A DNA stretch of 64,000 nucleotides, taken from Apium graveolens. Taxonomy: Eukaryota; Streptophyta; Magnoliopsida; Apiales; Apiaceae. The stretch's first letter is position 1; each line of letters opens with the position of its first letter. The position numbers and the translations under genes were made by a program. Below the pieces are notes generated by a model that ran no database searches, was not told where the DNA came from, and worked only from the letters and a program-made list of their open reading frames with translations. The DNA is taken from assembly GCF_009905375.1 (NCBI RefSeq), contig NW_027417515.1, positions 31,479 through 95,478 on the forward strand, written 5' to 3'. Positions 48,292-61,000 of this stretch are shown here, piece by piece.

Positions 48292-50827
48292 CACAACACA
48301 TTTATGCACATAATCACATATAACACGTAACACATAAAGCACATAATTAATTTCTAGATTTATAATTATTTTTAGAATCAATTCTAGGCTTATACCTGCA
48401 TTACTAGTCTTATCTGATTTTATTATAATTTTTCGGGATTTATTCGGCTCAATTATATCCCTACTAGGACCTACAAACTATCAGTTATCAACAAACCACT
48501 CTTTTTCAGAATAAATTATAACTTACAACTATTTTTATTGGATTCGTCTCATTTTTCTGAGTCTAGGGGTCTTCGTTTCACTTAAATCGGACTAACGGTT
48601 GAATTGTTATGAATTAAACACTGATAATTCAATTTATTATTCAATATAGATAATTATTACAACCTTTTAAATCCTAAAATAATTTTTAAATAATTATTTA
48701 AGAAAAATCAAAGTCAAAAATAATTTTTTTATAATTTTTGGAGTTAAAATGAAGAAGTTACGATTTATTGAAAATTATGTGATTAATTATCGAAATAATT
48801 AATCACCTTTTTAAATATTGAATAAATAAATAACTAATAAATAATTAATAATTGCCTATTGAATAATCTAAAATAATAAATCTCTAATTATCAGGATTAA
48901 TCACAATTTATTATAATATTTATAACGTATCGATATTTATTCGATTAGATCGATTATTTACAAATAATCGATCGATTCTATTAACAGATACGCTATTTAT
49001 CGAATATCTACTATGTGTTCGAATTATAATCTAACTCAACGATTACTCACTCGTATAAATACGAGCTACTCGCCATTCTCATATAATTATCGAACTATTA
49101 CATTATTACTGAAACTTATACGATTCGTTAATCAATTAATTATCGGTATTTAATTATACGATACAAATAATCACTACAATATTATTCGAATAACTATCGC
49201 TCGAATAATAATTCCCATTATCGAATCATTACTCGTAATAATAACTAATTATCGAATTATTAATCATATTATTTAATTATTTTTAATCCTTATTTATTAA
49301 TTAATTACCTAATTATTAATTAATTACCTAATTATTAATTAATTAGATAACTAATAAATAATTAGATAAATAATTAAATAATTAATTAAATAATTAAATT
49401 CGAATTTATAAATTAATAAAATAATTTAGAAATTAATAATACTATTTTTCAGAATATAAAACTAATTTTTAATTAATTATTAGAATTAATAAAATGATTT
49501 TCTGATTTATAAAATATAAATTAAATAATAGAAAATCCAGAAACAAAAATCTGGAAATGGTTTCAGGGTTGAGGGGATCAAACCCGGGTCGTTTCCGGGT
49601 TGCAAACCGGGTCGACCTCGGGTTATCGGGTCATGAAGAACAGCCGTCACCGTCCCAGAATCCGGCGACGGCGACGGGTTCCGGCGAGGCGAAAAACGAG
49701 CCTCCTGATCATCGTTTCTCCTCCTTTTTGACTCCGTTCGATTCCCTAGAGTTTCAGCCGTCGACCCACAGCGTCACCACCATCAGATAATTCCCCCTCC
49801 GCCATCTCCGACCACAAGTCGAAGTTCTCCGATGAACTTCATCGGAAAACCGAGTTCCTCCAAACGTTAACCAAATTTGACGAAACTGGTGTCAATCGAC
49901 TCCAAAATCAACGATCTAAACGACTCTAACAACCAAAACATCAAACAACACACAGAAAATCAAACCCGAATTCGCGATTAAAACCCAAAATTAACAACTT
50001 TCAATTCGATCAATCAAACGTTAAAAAGAATCACATAATTGAAAACTACAGATCATAAGCTTCAAAACGAATACTCACACGCTCGATTTGGACTCCGGAA
50101 TCACGATCAAAATCGCCTTTGATCCTCCTGCTCTGTTCTTCACAAACCCTAACCCTAATTCCCTTTTTTTTTTCTTTTTTTCTGATTTTTAATTGTAATT
50201 AACTGATTTAATTAATAATAATTCAGGTATTTATATTTATGAAAATAATACCCCTAAGTAAAATTAAGGGTCTAATTACACTCCTAATAAAAATATTTGG
50301 CCCCAATTTTTATAATTTTTGGGTATTAATAATGAATTTTTAAATATCCAATAAATACAAAATAAATACTAAAAATTCCCAAAAATTATGAAAAATACAA
50401 AAATACAAAGAAAAATGATATATGATAATTTCATAATCATATAAAAATAAGAATGTGATTTTTGTGGGGTTTTTGGTACGCGAAGGGGTCCGGAAAAGTC
50501 GTTTTTCGCGAAAAAGGTCAATTTGTAAAACGTCTAGGGGTTCAGAATAGCGATACGGTATAGGGCATTTTTGGCAAAATAGGGCCAATGATTTTGTTTG
50601 AAATACGGGCTTTTAAAACATAGTTTTGAGCTGTACAGGTTTTGATATAATATATATAACTGACGATAGAACGCTCAATAAATATCCAAAACACGTTTGG
50701 ATCAAAACAACCAACACATAACACATAACAGTTAGGGTTCAACGACTTAACACATTTAATCACATAATAATACACATAATTTATTATTATTATAATATAA
50801 TACAAGCGTAATTCCTCGGTCGTTACA
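47020..50827 (-). repeat. 11-kb Ty3 element: 3' LTR
   Basis: On the plus strand it runs from TATAACACCCTCC to CGGTCGTTACA. On the minus strand it starts TG and ends TA rather than CA. A long AT-dinucleotide run lies at 48250-48288 and an AATTAATTA-rich part at 49260-49400. ORFs at 47149-47451, 47498-47719, 47938-48231, 49557-49790 and 50340-50805 recur in the other LTR and are not considered genes. Confidence 0.95.
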
Positions 50828-50842
50828 TTCTCTCCCCCTTAA
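50828..50842 (-). other. 11-kb Ty3 element: polypurine tract
   Basis: Minus strand TTAAGGGGGAGAGAA lies directly before the 3' LTR start TGTAACGACC. Confidence 0.9.
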
Positions 50843-50866
50843 CAAGATTCTGTCCTCAGAATCTAA

Positions 50867-52834
50867 TTATGCAAATAACTGAGGATAATTTTCTAGCATT
50901 TCACTTTCAAGCTCCCAGGTTGATTCTTCAATCACTGGGTTTCTCCATAAAGCTCTCACTAATGACACAGACTTATTTCTTAATACCCTCTCTTGCCTAT
51001 CTAGAATTCTTATTGGCTGTTCTACATATGACAAATCTGCCTGAAGCTCTACTGGTTCAGTCCCTGGCATCAAGTCAACAGTAAACTCGATTTCTCGATC
51101 TGGTGGAAGTCCTGGTAATTCGTCCGGAAAAACATCAAGAAATTCACAAACTACAGGAATATCTTCAATCTTCAAATCTCCCTTATCAACATCCCGTACA
51201 TAGGCTAAATAAGCTTGACATCCTTGACGTAGCAATCTCCTCGTCTGCATTATTGATAGGAATTTCTGCTTTTGCTTCTCACCTTTAAATATTACCGTTT
51301 CATTTTCTTCAGTTTGTAATTTCACTCTCTTATTCGCACAGTCAATTTGAGCATGATTACTAGACAGCCAATCCATTCCTAAAATAATATCAAACTCCCC
51401 TAACCTAAAAGGTATCAAATCAACTGAAAAATGACATCTCCCTATCTCAATATCACAGCTCGGACATACTCGATCTACTGCAACCTGATCATTATTCGCT
51501 AATTTTATAACTAACACTTCATCCAACCACTGAATCTCACAATCTATCTTAGAGATAAAGGCTTCAGAAATAAAAGATCTAGTAGCTCCTGAATCAATCA
51601 ATACTAAAGCATTTACGGAATTTACAGGAAGTGTACCTGCAACCACATTCGGACTCTGTACCGCTTCCTTCATTGACATGTTGAAAGTCCTTGCTCTGGG
51701 CTGATTTTGCTGTGGTAGTGGAGGTGGAGGTAATGCTAAAACTCTTGGAATACTGGCAGCCATTGCAATTCCTCTGCAGTCTTTAGCGATATGTCCTTTT
51801 CTCCCACATTGGAAACAAGTAACTTCTGCTTTTCCCATTGGACATTCTCCAGAATAATGTCCCCTTTGCTTGCACTTGAAACATGTAACATTTAGCTTGT
51901 TGCAAACTCCTGTATGCTTTCTACCACACGTTCTGCAATCAGGTATAGGCGGTCGAATAAGCCTTTGCTGAGTTGGGGCAGGTAGTCGATTACCCATCCT
52001 CTGGTTGTTTTGCTCTGGCCTTTTGAAATTTACTTTTCCCCGAGCTTGAAATCCCGGCCTTTTGTTGAAACGATTCTGAAAATTCCCTGGTCCCTTCTCT
52101 TTCTGAGCTGCTTCGCTTTCTCCTTCAATAATCATAGCCTTCTGAACAACAGCCGTATAAGTTGTCAATTCAAACACAGCTACCCTGCTACGAATCCATG
52201 GTTTTAGTCCTTGCTGAAATCTCTTGGCCCGCTTCTCGTCCGTATCCACCTGCTCTGGAACAAACCTTGCCAATTCAGTAAACTTAGTCTCATAATCCGC
52301 AACCGATAAGTTGTCTTGTTTCAGCTCCAGGAACTTGATCTCCATCTGGTTCTTCATAAAACGAGGAAAATATTTCTCCAAGAAAAGATCAGTGAATCTG
52401 TTCCAGGTCACCATACCTTCTTCCAAAGCTTTCTTTGATTCCCACCAGTAATTAGCTTCGCCTTTTAGAAAATAGCTAGCGAAATCTGTCTTCTGCTCTT
52501 CCTCAACCTTTACCAACGAAAAAGCCTTTTCCATCTCTTTCAGCCAAGCTCTCGCTTTTGTAGGATCTGTGGAACCCATAAATTCCGGTGGCTTCACCGA
52601 CTGAAATTGCTTGAAAGTAGTCGTAGGTGCTGCTGGTGGTATTTGATGTCCTGGATGAGCGGCTTGCTGTAACATCTGTTGCTGGAACTGCTGTTGCTGC
52701 TGCTGCATTTGTTGTTGCATCATCAACATCTGCTGTTGCATGAGATTAAACATCTGATCCATCTTTTTATTATTGTTTTGGCCCTCGGTGTTTCCATTCG
52801 ATGAGTCGGGCTGCGCTTTTCGCTTAGGTGCCAT
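50867..52834 (-). CDS. Gag-protease fused to chromodomain-type C-terminal tail, 655 aa
   Basis: I start at the MAPKRK methionine (52834), 17 codons inside the longer open frame, because it begins a typical basic Gag N-terminus. Residues 30-60 are Q/M-rich. The Gag core spans about 75-235 (KPPEFMGSTDPTKARAWL, YWWESKKALEE). Two CCHC knuckles lie at 318-331 and 340-353 (CFKCKQRGHYSGEC, CFQCGRKGHIAKDC). The aspartic protease has LIDSGATRSFIS (active D at 413) and ILGMDWL near 485. After GTEPV (residue ~595) the frame jumps to ELQADLSYVEQPIRILDRQE and WELESEMLENYPQLFA, the chromodomain-like end of pol. Reverse transcriptase, RNase H and integrase (some 800-900 residues) are missing in frame, and no stops interrupt it. 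Gag assembly and processing could still work. Confidence 0.9.
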   Translation of the reverse strand: MAPKRKAQPDSSNGNTEGQNNNKKMDQMFNLMQQQMLMMQQQMQQQQQQFQQQMLQQAAHPGHQIPPAAPTTTFKQFQSVKPPEFMGSTDPTKARAWLKEMEKAFSLVKVEEEQKTDFASYFLKGEANYWWESKKALEEGMVTWNRFTDLFLEKYFPRFMKNQMEIKFLELKQDNLSVADYETKFTELARFVPEQVDTDEKRAKRFQQGLKPWIRSRVAVFELTTYTAVVQKAMIIEGESEAAQKEKGPGNFQNRFNKRPGFQARGKVNFKRPEQNNQRMGNRLPAPTQQRLIRPPIPDCRTCGRKHTGVCNKLNVTCFKCKQRGHYSGECPMGKAEVTCFQCGRKGHIAKDCRGIAMAASIPRVLALPPPPLPQQNQPRARTFNMSMKEAVQSPNVVAGTLPVNSVNALVLIDSGATRSFISEAFISKIDCEIQWLDEVLVIKLANNDQVAVDRVCPSCDIEIGRCHFSVDLIPFRLGEFDIILGMDWLSSNHAQIDCANKRVKLQTEENETVIFKGEKQKQKFLSIMQTRRLLRQGCQAYLAYVRDVDKGDLKIEDIPVVCEFLDVFPDELPGLPPDREIEFTVDLMPGTEPVELQADLSYVEQPIRILDRQERVLRNKSVSLVRALWRNPVIEESTWELESEMLENYPQLFA

Positions 52835-53288
52835 TTTTCTGATAAATAAATAATGGACCTTATTTAATAACAGTATATTAAACATATATTAAAACAGTCG
52901 ATTCGAGAAAATAAAATAACTTATTAAATAACTGAATAGATAAAACAGTATGATAGTTTAAAAAAAAAATTTTTTTTTTTTTTTTTACAACATGATCGTG
53001 AATAAAACTACATTTGTAAATATGCAATGGTACTGAAATAAATGTAAATGCTTAAATGACTGGAAATAAAATAAAGAAAACGTGCAAAAGATTATCTCAT
53101 ATATATATATATAGGTAGAACACCAGCTACAGGTGTCAGTGCTTGATACAAAAACCTAGGATATAACAGTCGTACTGCTACTACTATCAGTCAGAGTCAG
53201 TAGCTACACTCATACAAACTAGTATACAATACTATGCTGCCTCTATCTACAAAATATACATAATACAACACTCATCGATCTGCTGGTC
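52835..53288 (-). other. Spacer between upstream ORF and gag
   Basis: A 450-bp AT-rich spacer with an A/T homopolymer stretch at 52961-52987. No ORF or clear splice site was identified. Confidence 0.5.
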
Positions 53289-54080
53289 TCAAAATCCTGG
53301 TGGTACGTGGCTCAACTCCTCCTGCACTGCCTCTAGCACTGCCTCGGTAAGTCCCAATGCTCTGCGATATGCTGTCTCCGCACTAAGATCCTGCTGTCTC
53401 AAATCAGTAAGCTGCTGCGAACTAACCCGGTGAATATGATGTAGTCTCTCTCTCAGTATATAATCCGGTCGTAATGCTCTGACAGGACCATCCGTCTGTG
53501 TCTCATACAATCCAAGGATCTCTCTACACTGGTTCTGCCATCTAATCCTCTCCTCCCTCTCTGCCTGAAAGCGCTGGTAAGTCACGGTATGATGCTCATG
53601 AAGATCAGTGCTGGAACCTCGAGAAGGTAATGGTCCATCTACCACGATCTCATCCATAAACTCTGGCCGAGGAAACTGATACACTCCTGGAACAGGTGCA
53701 TAAATGGCTAATGGGGCAGGAAATAAGACAGGCTGCTCCATAGGCGCATACACAGGCGGCTCTGCCTCTGGCTCCATCGGTGGCATCTCTGGAATCTCAA
53801 CTGGTGGCATAGGAATCTGAGGCTCTAAATCCTCCCACTGCGGAAGATCAACCATATCAGGAATATCGAACATCGGAAACTCTAATGGTGGAATATCTGG
53901 TATCTCTGGCTCAAAATATGGAAAATAATCTGCAAAACCTGGTACCTCCGGGGGAAGTGGTATCTCTGGTGCTGTCTCAGGTGGCAATGGAGGTAATATC
54001 TGCTCTGACACTGGGGCTACTACCTGTGCATCCACTGGATCTGTCTCGGTCCTCTCCGTAGATGATGATAAAGAAGCCAT
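53289..54080 (-). CDS. Proline-rich acidic ORF upstream of gag, 263 aa
   Basis: An open frame lies in sense orientation between the primer-binding site and gag. Residues about 30-150 are proline- and acid-rich with repeated short units such as EIPLPPE, EIPDIPPLE and EIPEMPPME, and look disordered. Residues about 160-260 are charged and predicted helical (QRFQAEREERIRWQNQCRE, ETAYRRALGLTEAVLEAVQE). No signal peptide, membrane segment, zinc finger or protease motif is seen. I do not recognise the family. Its full openness in a recent insertion suggests it has been kept. It could be an accessory ORF like those upstream of gag in some plant Ty3 lineages. Confidence 0.75.
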   Translation of the reverse strand: MASLSSSTERTETDPVDAQVVAPVSEQILPPLPPETAPEIPLPPEVPGFADYFPYFEPEIPDIPPLEFPMFDIPDMVDLPQWEDLEPQIPMPPVEIPEMPPMEPEAEPPVYAPMEQPVLFPAPLAIYAPVPGVYQFPRPEFMDEIVVDGPLPSRGSSTDLHEHHTVTYQRFQAEREERIRWQNQCREILGLYETQTDGPVRALRPDYILRERLHHIHRVSSQQLTDLRQQDLSAETAYRRALGLTEAVLEAVQEELSHVPPGF

Positions 54081-54238
54081 CTAATATACATAAAAATAAT
54101 AACACAAAACCATCAAATCACAATCCTATAACTCATAACTTCTAATCACATAAACAAACAATCCTAACACTCTTACCCTCATCCTATCTTATTTTCCTAT
54201 CTTATCTTAACCCTAACATTCTTGTTTTCCAAGGTCAA

Positions 54239-54256
54239 TCCTAAGCTCTGATGCCA
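54239..54256 (-). other. 11-kb Ty3 element: primer-binding site
   Basis: Minus strand TGGCATCAGAGCTTAGGA lies two bases inside the 5' LTR. It is a variant of the tRNA-Met site TGGTATCAGAGC. Confidence 0.85.
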
Positions 54257-54258
54257 AC

Positions 54259-57200
54259 TATAACACCCTCCAAATCCGGGGTATAGATTTGGGGCATTAT
54301 TAACAACAATTACCAACTATACCGGCACAAGCGGAATATTAATATAATAATTACCCCGAACTATCACTACTCAGGATCTTTTAAGGGTTGAGGTTGGAAA
54401 CAAGAATCATGCACTACACTTTATTACAAACCCAACTAAATAAAAACCTGTCTCAAGAACTCTCTTTATTATAAAACTTTATTCTATCTACAGTTTCACT
54501 ACGCGATCTTTTATTCAACTACACAAAACTCTTATTCAACCCAACATCACTACTTATCCTGCTACACCTGATCTGGCAATTCAAAGCTCTTTTCGGGAAT
54601 AGGAAGGAACACTCTTGGTATAAGAGGGTCCCGCTGCTTGACTCGCTTCTTGACTATGCGGGTCCTGATGGGTTTCATTCTCTACCTTAACTGTAAAACA
54701 ATAGGAGTGACAATAAAAGAAATGAGCCAAAATTGCTCAACAAGCCTGCAACAATTTATATATATATATTATAAAGAGAGAGAAATAAAGAGAAATAAAT
54801 AAACCAATAAGCTGCTGGTTTGAACAACCATCAGTATCTGTATATGATAATAATTTGCCAATGATGGCGAGTGCCAAATGAACAAGACTGGAAACAAGAA
54901 CCAACATATGCACTATAATCTGCTGATCAGTCAGAATATAGTGCGGATCTATACCCAACTGCATAGACCCAACCAACATAAGGAGTACTCAGGCAACTAT
55001 GGCCTATTAATTAATGGTCTGGGAAAAACCCAGCCTTTATAGTAACCATCCAGTCCAAGGCTGAGCATCCGGAACAATCGGTATGCTATTGATATATCCC
55101 AACACCAGGATATACCAGAATATATATAGGGTAAAGGAATTGAAATATGAACAGGGAATTCAATAAATTGGGTAAATCAAGAATTGAAATGAAACGGAAC
55201 AAGTGATATAAATGGGTAACAGTGTATATGAACAATAATTATCAAAGAGAATTGATACGATAGAAAGGAAATATAAATCACTATTCTGAATTTAGAATAG
55301 GGGAAAAACTTGCCTTGCGCGTACTCAACCTGGTTTAACTTACTGCCTTCTGACCCTAGCTTGCTCTGCCTTGCTAACACTGAACAAATCATGGAAAGAT
55401 AGGTGTTTAGATAATTTACTATATACGTGTATCTTGAATTGATATCACGCAACCTTATCAGTCTACCCATGCGTTTCTATCTGACTCGCATATATATATA
55501 TATATTTACACAACACATTTATGCACATAATCACATATAACACGTAACACATAAAGCACATAATTAATTTCTAGATTTATAATTATTTTTAGAATCAATT
55601 CTAGGCTTATACCTGCATTACTAGTCTTATCTGATTTTATTATAATTTTTCGGGATTTATTCGGCTCAATTATATCCCTACTAGGACCTACAAACTATCA
55701 GTTATCAACAAACCACTCTTTTTCAGAATAAATTATAACTTACAACTATTTTTATTGGATTCGTCTCATTTTTCTGAGTCTAGGGGTCTTCGTTTCACTT
55801 AAATCGGACTAACGGTTGAATTGTTATGAATTAAACACTGATAATTCAATTTATTATTCAATATAGATAATTATTACAACCTTTTAAATCCTAAAATAAT
55901 TTTTAAATAATTATTTAAGAAAAATCAAAGTCAAAAATAATTTTTTTATAATTTTTGGAGTTAAAATGAAGAAGTTACGATTTATTGAAAATTATGTGAT
56001 TAATTATCGAAATAATTAATCACCTTTTTAAATATTGAATAAATAAATAACTAATAAATAATTAATAATTGCCTATTGAATAATCTAAAATAATAAATCT
56101 CTAATTATCAGGATTAATCACAATTTATTATAATATTTATAACGTATCGATATTTATTCGATTAGATCGATTATTTACAAATAATCGATCGATTCTATTA
56201 ACAGATACGCTATTTATCGAATATCTACTATGTGTTCGAATTATAATCTAACTCAACGATTACTCACTCGTATAAATACGAGCTACTCGCCATTCTCATA
56301 TAATTATCGAACTATTACATTATTACTGAAACTTATACGATTCGTTAATCAATTAATTATCGGTATTTAATTATACGATACAAATAATCACTACAATATT
56401 ATTCGAATAACTATCGCTCGAATAATAATTCCCATTATCGAATCATTACTCGTAATAATAACTAATTATCGAATTATTAATCATATTATTTAATTATTTT
56501 TAATCCTTATTTATTAATTAATTACCTAATTATTAATTAATTACCTAATTATTAATTAATTAGATAACTAATAAATAATTAGATAAATAATTAAATAATT
56601 AATTAAATAATTAAATTCGAATTTATAAATTAATAAAATAATTTAGAAATTAATAATACTATTTTTCAGAATATAAAACTAATTTTTAATTAATTATTAG
56701 AATTAATAAAATGATTTTCTGATTTATAAAATATAAATTAAATAATAGAAAATCCAGAAACAAAAATCTGGAAATGGTTTCAGGGTTGAGGGGATCAAAC
56801 CCGGGTCGTTTCCGGGTTGCAAACCGGGTCGACCTCGGGTTATCGGGTCATGAAGAACAGCCGTCACCGTCCCAGAATCCGGCAACGGCGACGGGTTCCG
56901 GCGAGGCGAAAAACGAGCCTCCTGATCATCGTTTCTCCTCCTTTTTGACTCCGTTCGATTCCCTAGAGTTTCAGCCGTCGACCCACAGCGTCACCACCAT
57001 CAGATAATTCCCCCTCCGCCATCTCCGACCACAAGTCGAAGTTCTCCGATGAACTTCATCGGAAAACCGAGTTCCTCCAAACGTTAACCAAATTTGACGA
57101 AACTGGTGTCAATCGACTCCAAAATCAACGATCTAAACGACTCTAACAACCAAAACATCAAACAACACACAGAAAATCAAACCCGAATTCGCGATTAAAA

Positions 57201-58043
57201 CCCGAAAATAACAACTTTCAATTCGATCAATCAAACGTTAAAAAGAATCACATAATTGAAAACTACAGATCATAAGCTTCAAAACGAATACTCACACGCT
57301 CGATTTGGACTCCGGAATCACGATCAAAATCGCCTTTGATCCTCCTGCTCTGTTCTTCACAAACCCTAAACCTAATTCCTTTTTTTTTTCTTTTTTTCTG
57401 ATTTTTAATTGTAATTAACTGATTTAATTAATAATAATTCAGGTATTTATATTTATGAAAATAATACCCCTAAGTAAAATTAAGGGTCTAATTACACTCC
57501 TAATAAAAATATTTGGCCCCAATTTTTATAATTTTTGGGTATTAATAATGAATTTTTAAATATCCAATAAATACAAAATAAATACTAAAAATTTCCAAAA
57601 ATTATGAAAAATAGAAAAATACAAAGAAAAATGATATATGATAATTTCATAATCATATAAAAATAAGAATGTGATTTTTGTGGGGTTTTTGGTACCCGAA
57701 GGGGTCCGGAAAAGTCGTTTTTCGCGAAAAAGGTCAATTTGTAAAACGTCTAGGGGTTCAGAATAGCGATACGGTATAGGGCATTTTTGGCAAAATAGGG
57801 CCAATGATTTTGTTTGAAATACGGGCTTTTAAAACATAGTTTTGAGCTGTACAGGTTTTGATATAATATATATAACTGACGATAGAACGCTCAATAAATA
57901 TCCAAAACACGTTTGGATCAAAACAACCAACACATAACACATAACAGTTAGGGTTCAACGACTTAACACATTTAATCACATAATAATACACATAATTTAT
58001 TATTATTATAATATAATACAAGCGTAATTCCTCGGTCGTTACA
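54259..58043 (-). repeat. 11-kb Ty3 element: 5' LTR
   Basis: The 3785-bp partner of 47020-50827, with the same TATAACACC and CGTTACA ends on the plus strand and a much shorter AT-dinucleotide run (55489-55505). It is followed by CTTGT. ORFs inside mirror those of the other LTR. Confidence 0.95.
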
Positions 58044-61000
58044 CTTGTGATCTCTGTACTTTGGAACATATGTGCTGTCAGACTTAACAGAATAAAGCCT
58101 TTTCTGTCTCTGAATCTGATCCTTCAAATAGTTTGCAGCACTTCCTGTCAATCTCTCATTTACTTGAAGTAAGAATAGTACATGCTCCAATTCTTCAAAA
58201 TACTTCAATGGAATGACATTTTGCCTTATATGATAAACCCTACCATCTGTCATGAAGTACAACAAGATGCGTTCTTTTAAGTAGGTATGGTAAACCATTT
58301 GTACAGATTCTAGTTGATTCAATCTCTCAGGAGTTGCTCCAATACCTGGTTCACTCAAGGAAGTTGGATCATTGGTAGTGTTCTGTATTCTTCTTTCATC
58401 AGCACTTCCCAATCCAGTTTTATCTCTTGCTTCCTTTCCAGTAACTACTCTTCCTTCAAAACCACTTGCAGCAGTCTTCAAAGGTTGAGTCTGTTTTACT
58501 TTAGTGAATCCTGGTAGGAGTTTCTTTGATTTATCTTCTGATATCAAGTTAACTTGAGCTATGTCAGAGGTTACTTACTTCTTCGAAATATCAGAACTTA
58601 CTGTCTCTTGACTCTGAACACCTTGAGCCATGTCAGAGGTTGTCTTAAGAACTTTATTGAAGTCAGAGCAAGATCAGCATCTTCATCAGTAATTTATTCA
58701 ATCTCAGGAGGCACATAAACCTTGATAGGTTCACCAACTTTTTCTTTACCTTTGGATCTTGGATCTATCTGCGGTTGTGATTTAGCCAATGTTGCTTCAG
58801 TATTTGTCCTTTCTTTTATCACAATGCCTTTGAGTTTTGGAAGTGTCTTTTTACCAGAAGCTTCAGATTTAGATGTGACCTTTTCTGATTTAAGTCTGGC
58901 TTCTTCTTCCATTAAACTCTACAAGTCCATTCCTGGATTTTCCTGAAGAAATAACTGTCTTGACATTTCTTCATCAAGATCTAAAAGTTCATCAGAACTT
59001 ATCCTTTTACCAGTAGCAGAACTAATTCTTTTTCCAGCATCAGAACTTGTCCTGTGACTTGTGATTTCAGCTTTTCTTGATGAGAAACCTCTACCTTGAC
59101 TATGACCTCTACCCATTCCAGAGTTTCCTTGGTCATCCTTTTCATCATCCTTCCCCTTCAGTGTCTTATCAGTCTTGTATTTGGACTTAATTACTTTCTC
59201 CCACTTTTTGGCATCAGCAGGTAATAGAAGAGAGACAAGCAATTCCACTGAGGCTTGGATTTCACTAAGTTGAGATTGCTGAGAAGCTTGATGTTTCAGA
59301 ATATCACCAATCTGAGCTTGTTGTTTCTCTTAAGTCTTCTCATTATAAGCAATTTGGTCAAAGGTAGGTTGGAAGAATTTTTTCTTGTCAATTTACTGAA
59401 TTTGTTCCTGTTTGATGAATTCTTCCTGAATCTTGTGTAGCTCTGCATGAGTAGTTGAATGGAGACCTTGTAGATGTTTAGTACTCAATGTAGTGACTCT
59501 AAGCTGTGTTTTGAAATCATCAGTATTTAACATCTCATCATCTTTTGTCAAGTGCTCAGCCAGATTCTTTGCAGATGGAACACAAGTAATTGAGTTCCAT
59601 TCCTTAGTCCACTCCTGACCAGCAGGAGTTTCACTCCAAGGCACTGGTGCTTCTCTGGTAACAAACTTCTTAACAAGTTCAGATTTAAGAACTGTTTGTT
59701 GAGGGGCATGTCCTAAAGGACCTGCTTCATCAGTATCTTCTTGTAGAGCAGCATCACCAATATCTCCAGCATTTGCAGGATTAGAACTTACATAATCAGC
59801 ATCTTCTGACAAAACAACAGTATGCGAAGCAATTGAGGCTTCAGCATCATCTTCTAAGTGCTGATCTGGATCCAAGTTCTGATCAACAGCCATATCCTGA
59901 TGCTCACTTATATTCTGATCATCAGCATCTAGATGCAGAGAAGGTGTAGTAGATAATTCTGGAGTTTGAGCAGCATCAGTAACAGGTGTTATTGATGGAT
60001 TAGTTGTTGTTGGAGCTTCTAAGTAAAGTACTTCAGGCACAACCAAGTTTTGGATATCAATATCCGCACTTGTGCCTGGGTCAACAGGAGATACAGACTT
60101 TTGAACAGGAGACACAGATGGTGTGTTGGCCTTTTCAGTAACAGCTTCCTGAGTTGGAGTTGATGGAGAAGTAGTGACTTTAGCAGATTCCTTTTCTTGT
60201 GAGATCAGAGATTCCTGATCTCCTTCCTTAGCTACTGCTTCTTCAGCATCTGAAACTGGCCTTTTTGCCCTCTGTTTCTTGTATCTCTTTGAAGATATGG
60301 ATTCCTTGGGAGTTTCATCAACAGTCATTCGTCTAAGCCTTTTGAGAAGCCTAGATCCCCCAATTGCAGAATCCTTCTGAGAAGGAACTTTCTCAGCTTC
60401 TTTGACAATAGGTTCTGATGTAGAAACCTGTTCCTCACTGTCAGATTCATCTCTCAAAACAATCCTCCTTCTCTTCTGAGGTGTCTGAGGAACAGTCTTT
60501 GTCCTCTTAGGCTTGGAAGATGAAGGCTTCACAGTAGGTGCTGAGGATGAAGGTTGAGCGGTCTGTGAAGTGGAGAGATATGATTTGAGATATGTTCTGA
60601 GGGATGGTTGAGTAGTATGAGTGGTATGTTCTGTTGGTTGCTGTGGTGTTTGAGATGTGGTGGTAGGTTGAATATCAGGATAAACAGATCTATAGGTGTC
60701 AGCATCAGCATTTACCAAGATCTGTTTTACAGACTGAGGAATCTGTAAAGGTCTAACCACTATTTTCTTAAGATCAGCATTTACCAAATCATTAAAGGCT
60801 CGTTCTGTAATTTTGAAAGGTGCAGTTAAGTCAGTGGTAGGTTGGGGTTCATCAGCACAACAAAAATTATATATAAGCTGACAAAATCTAGCAAAGTAAA
60901 CAAAATTCCTATCTTCTGTCATCCTATCCCCAGTAAAACCTATCACAGCATTTGCAAAATCGAAATGAGTTTGGTTAATGAGTGCATACTCGATGTGCGG

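Larger units (their letters stand above)
47020..58043 (-). mobile_element. Non-autonomous Ty3 chromodomain-type element, 11.0 kb
   Basis: A complete minus-strand element is inserted in the SIRE-type 3' ORF with target duplication CTTGT (47015-47019 and 58044-58048). LTRs of 3808 and 3785 bp differ at roughly a dozen sites by eye plus an AT-repeat length change, so insertion is recent. The primer-binding site and polypurine tract are intact. The interior (50828-54258) has two open frames: a proline-rich ORF and a Gag-protease-chromodomain-tail fusion. Reverse transcriptase, RNase H and integrase are absent, so it depends on a relative for movement. Confidence 0.95.
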
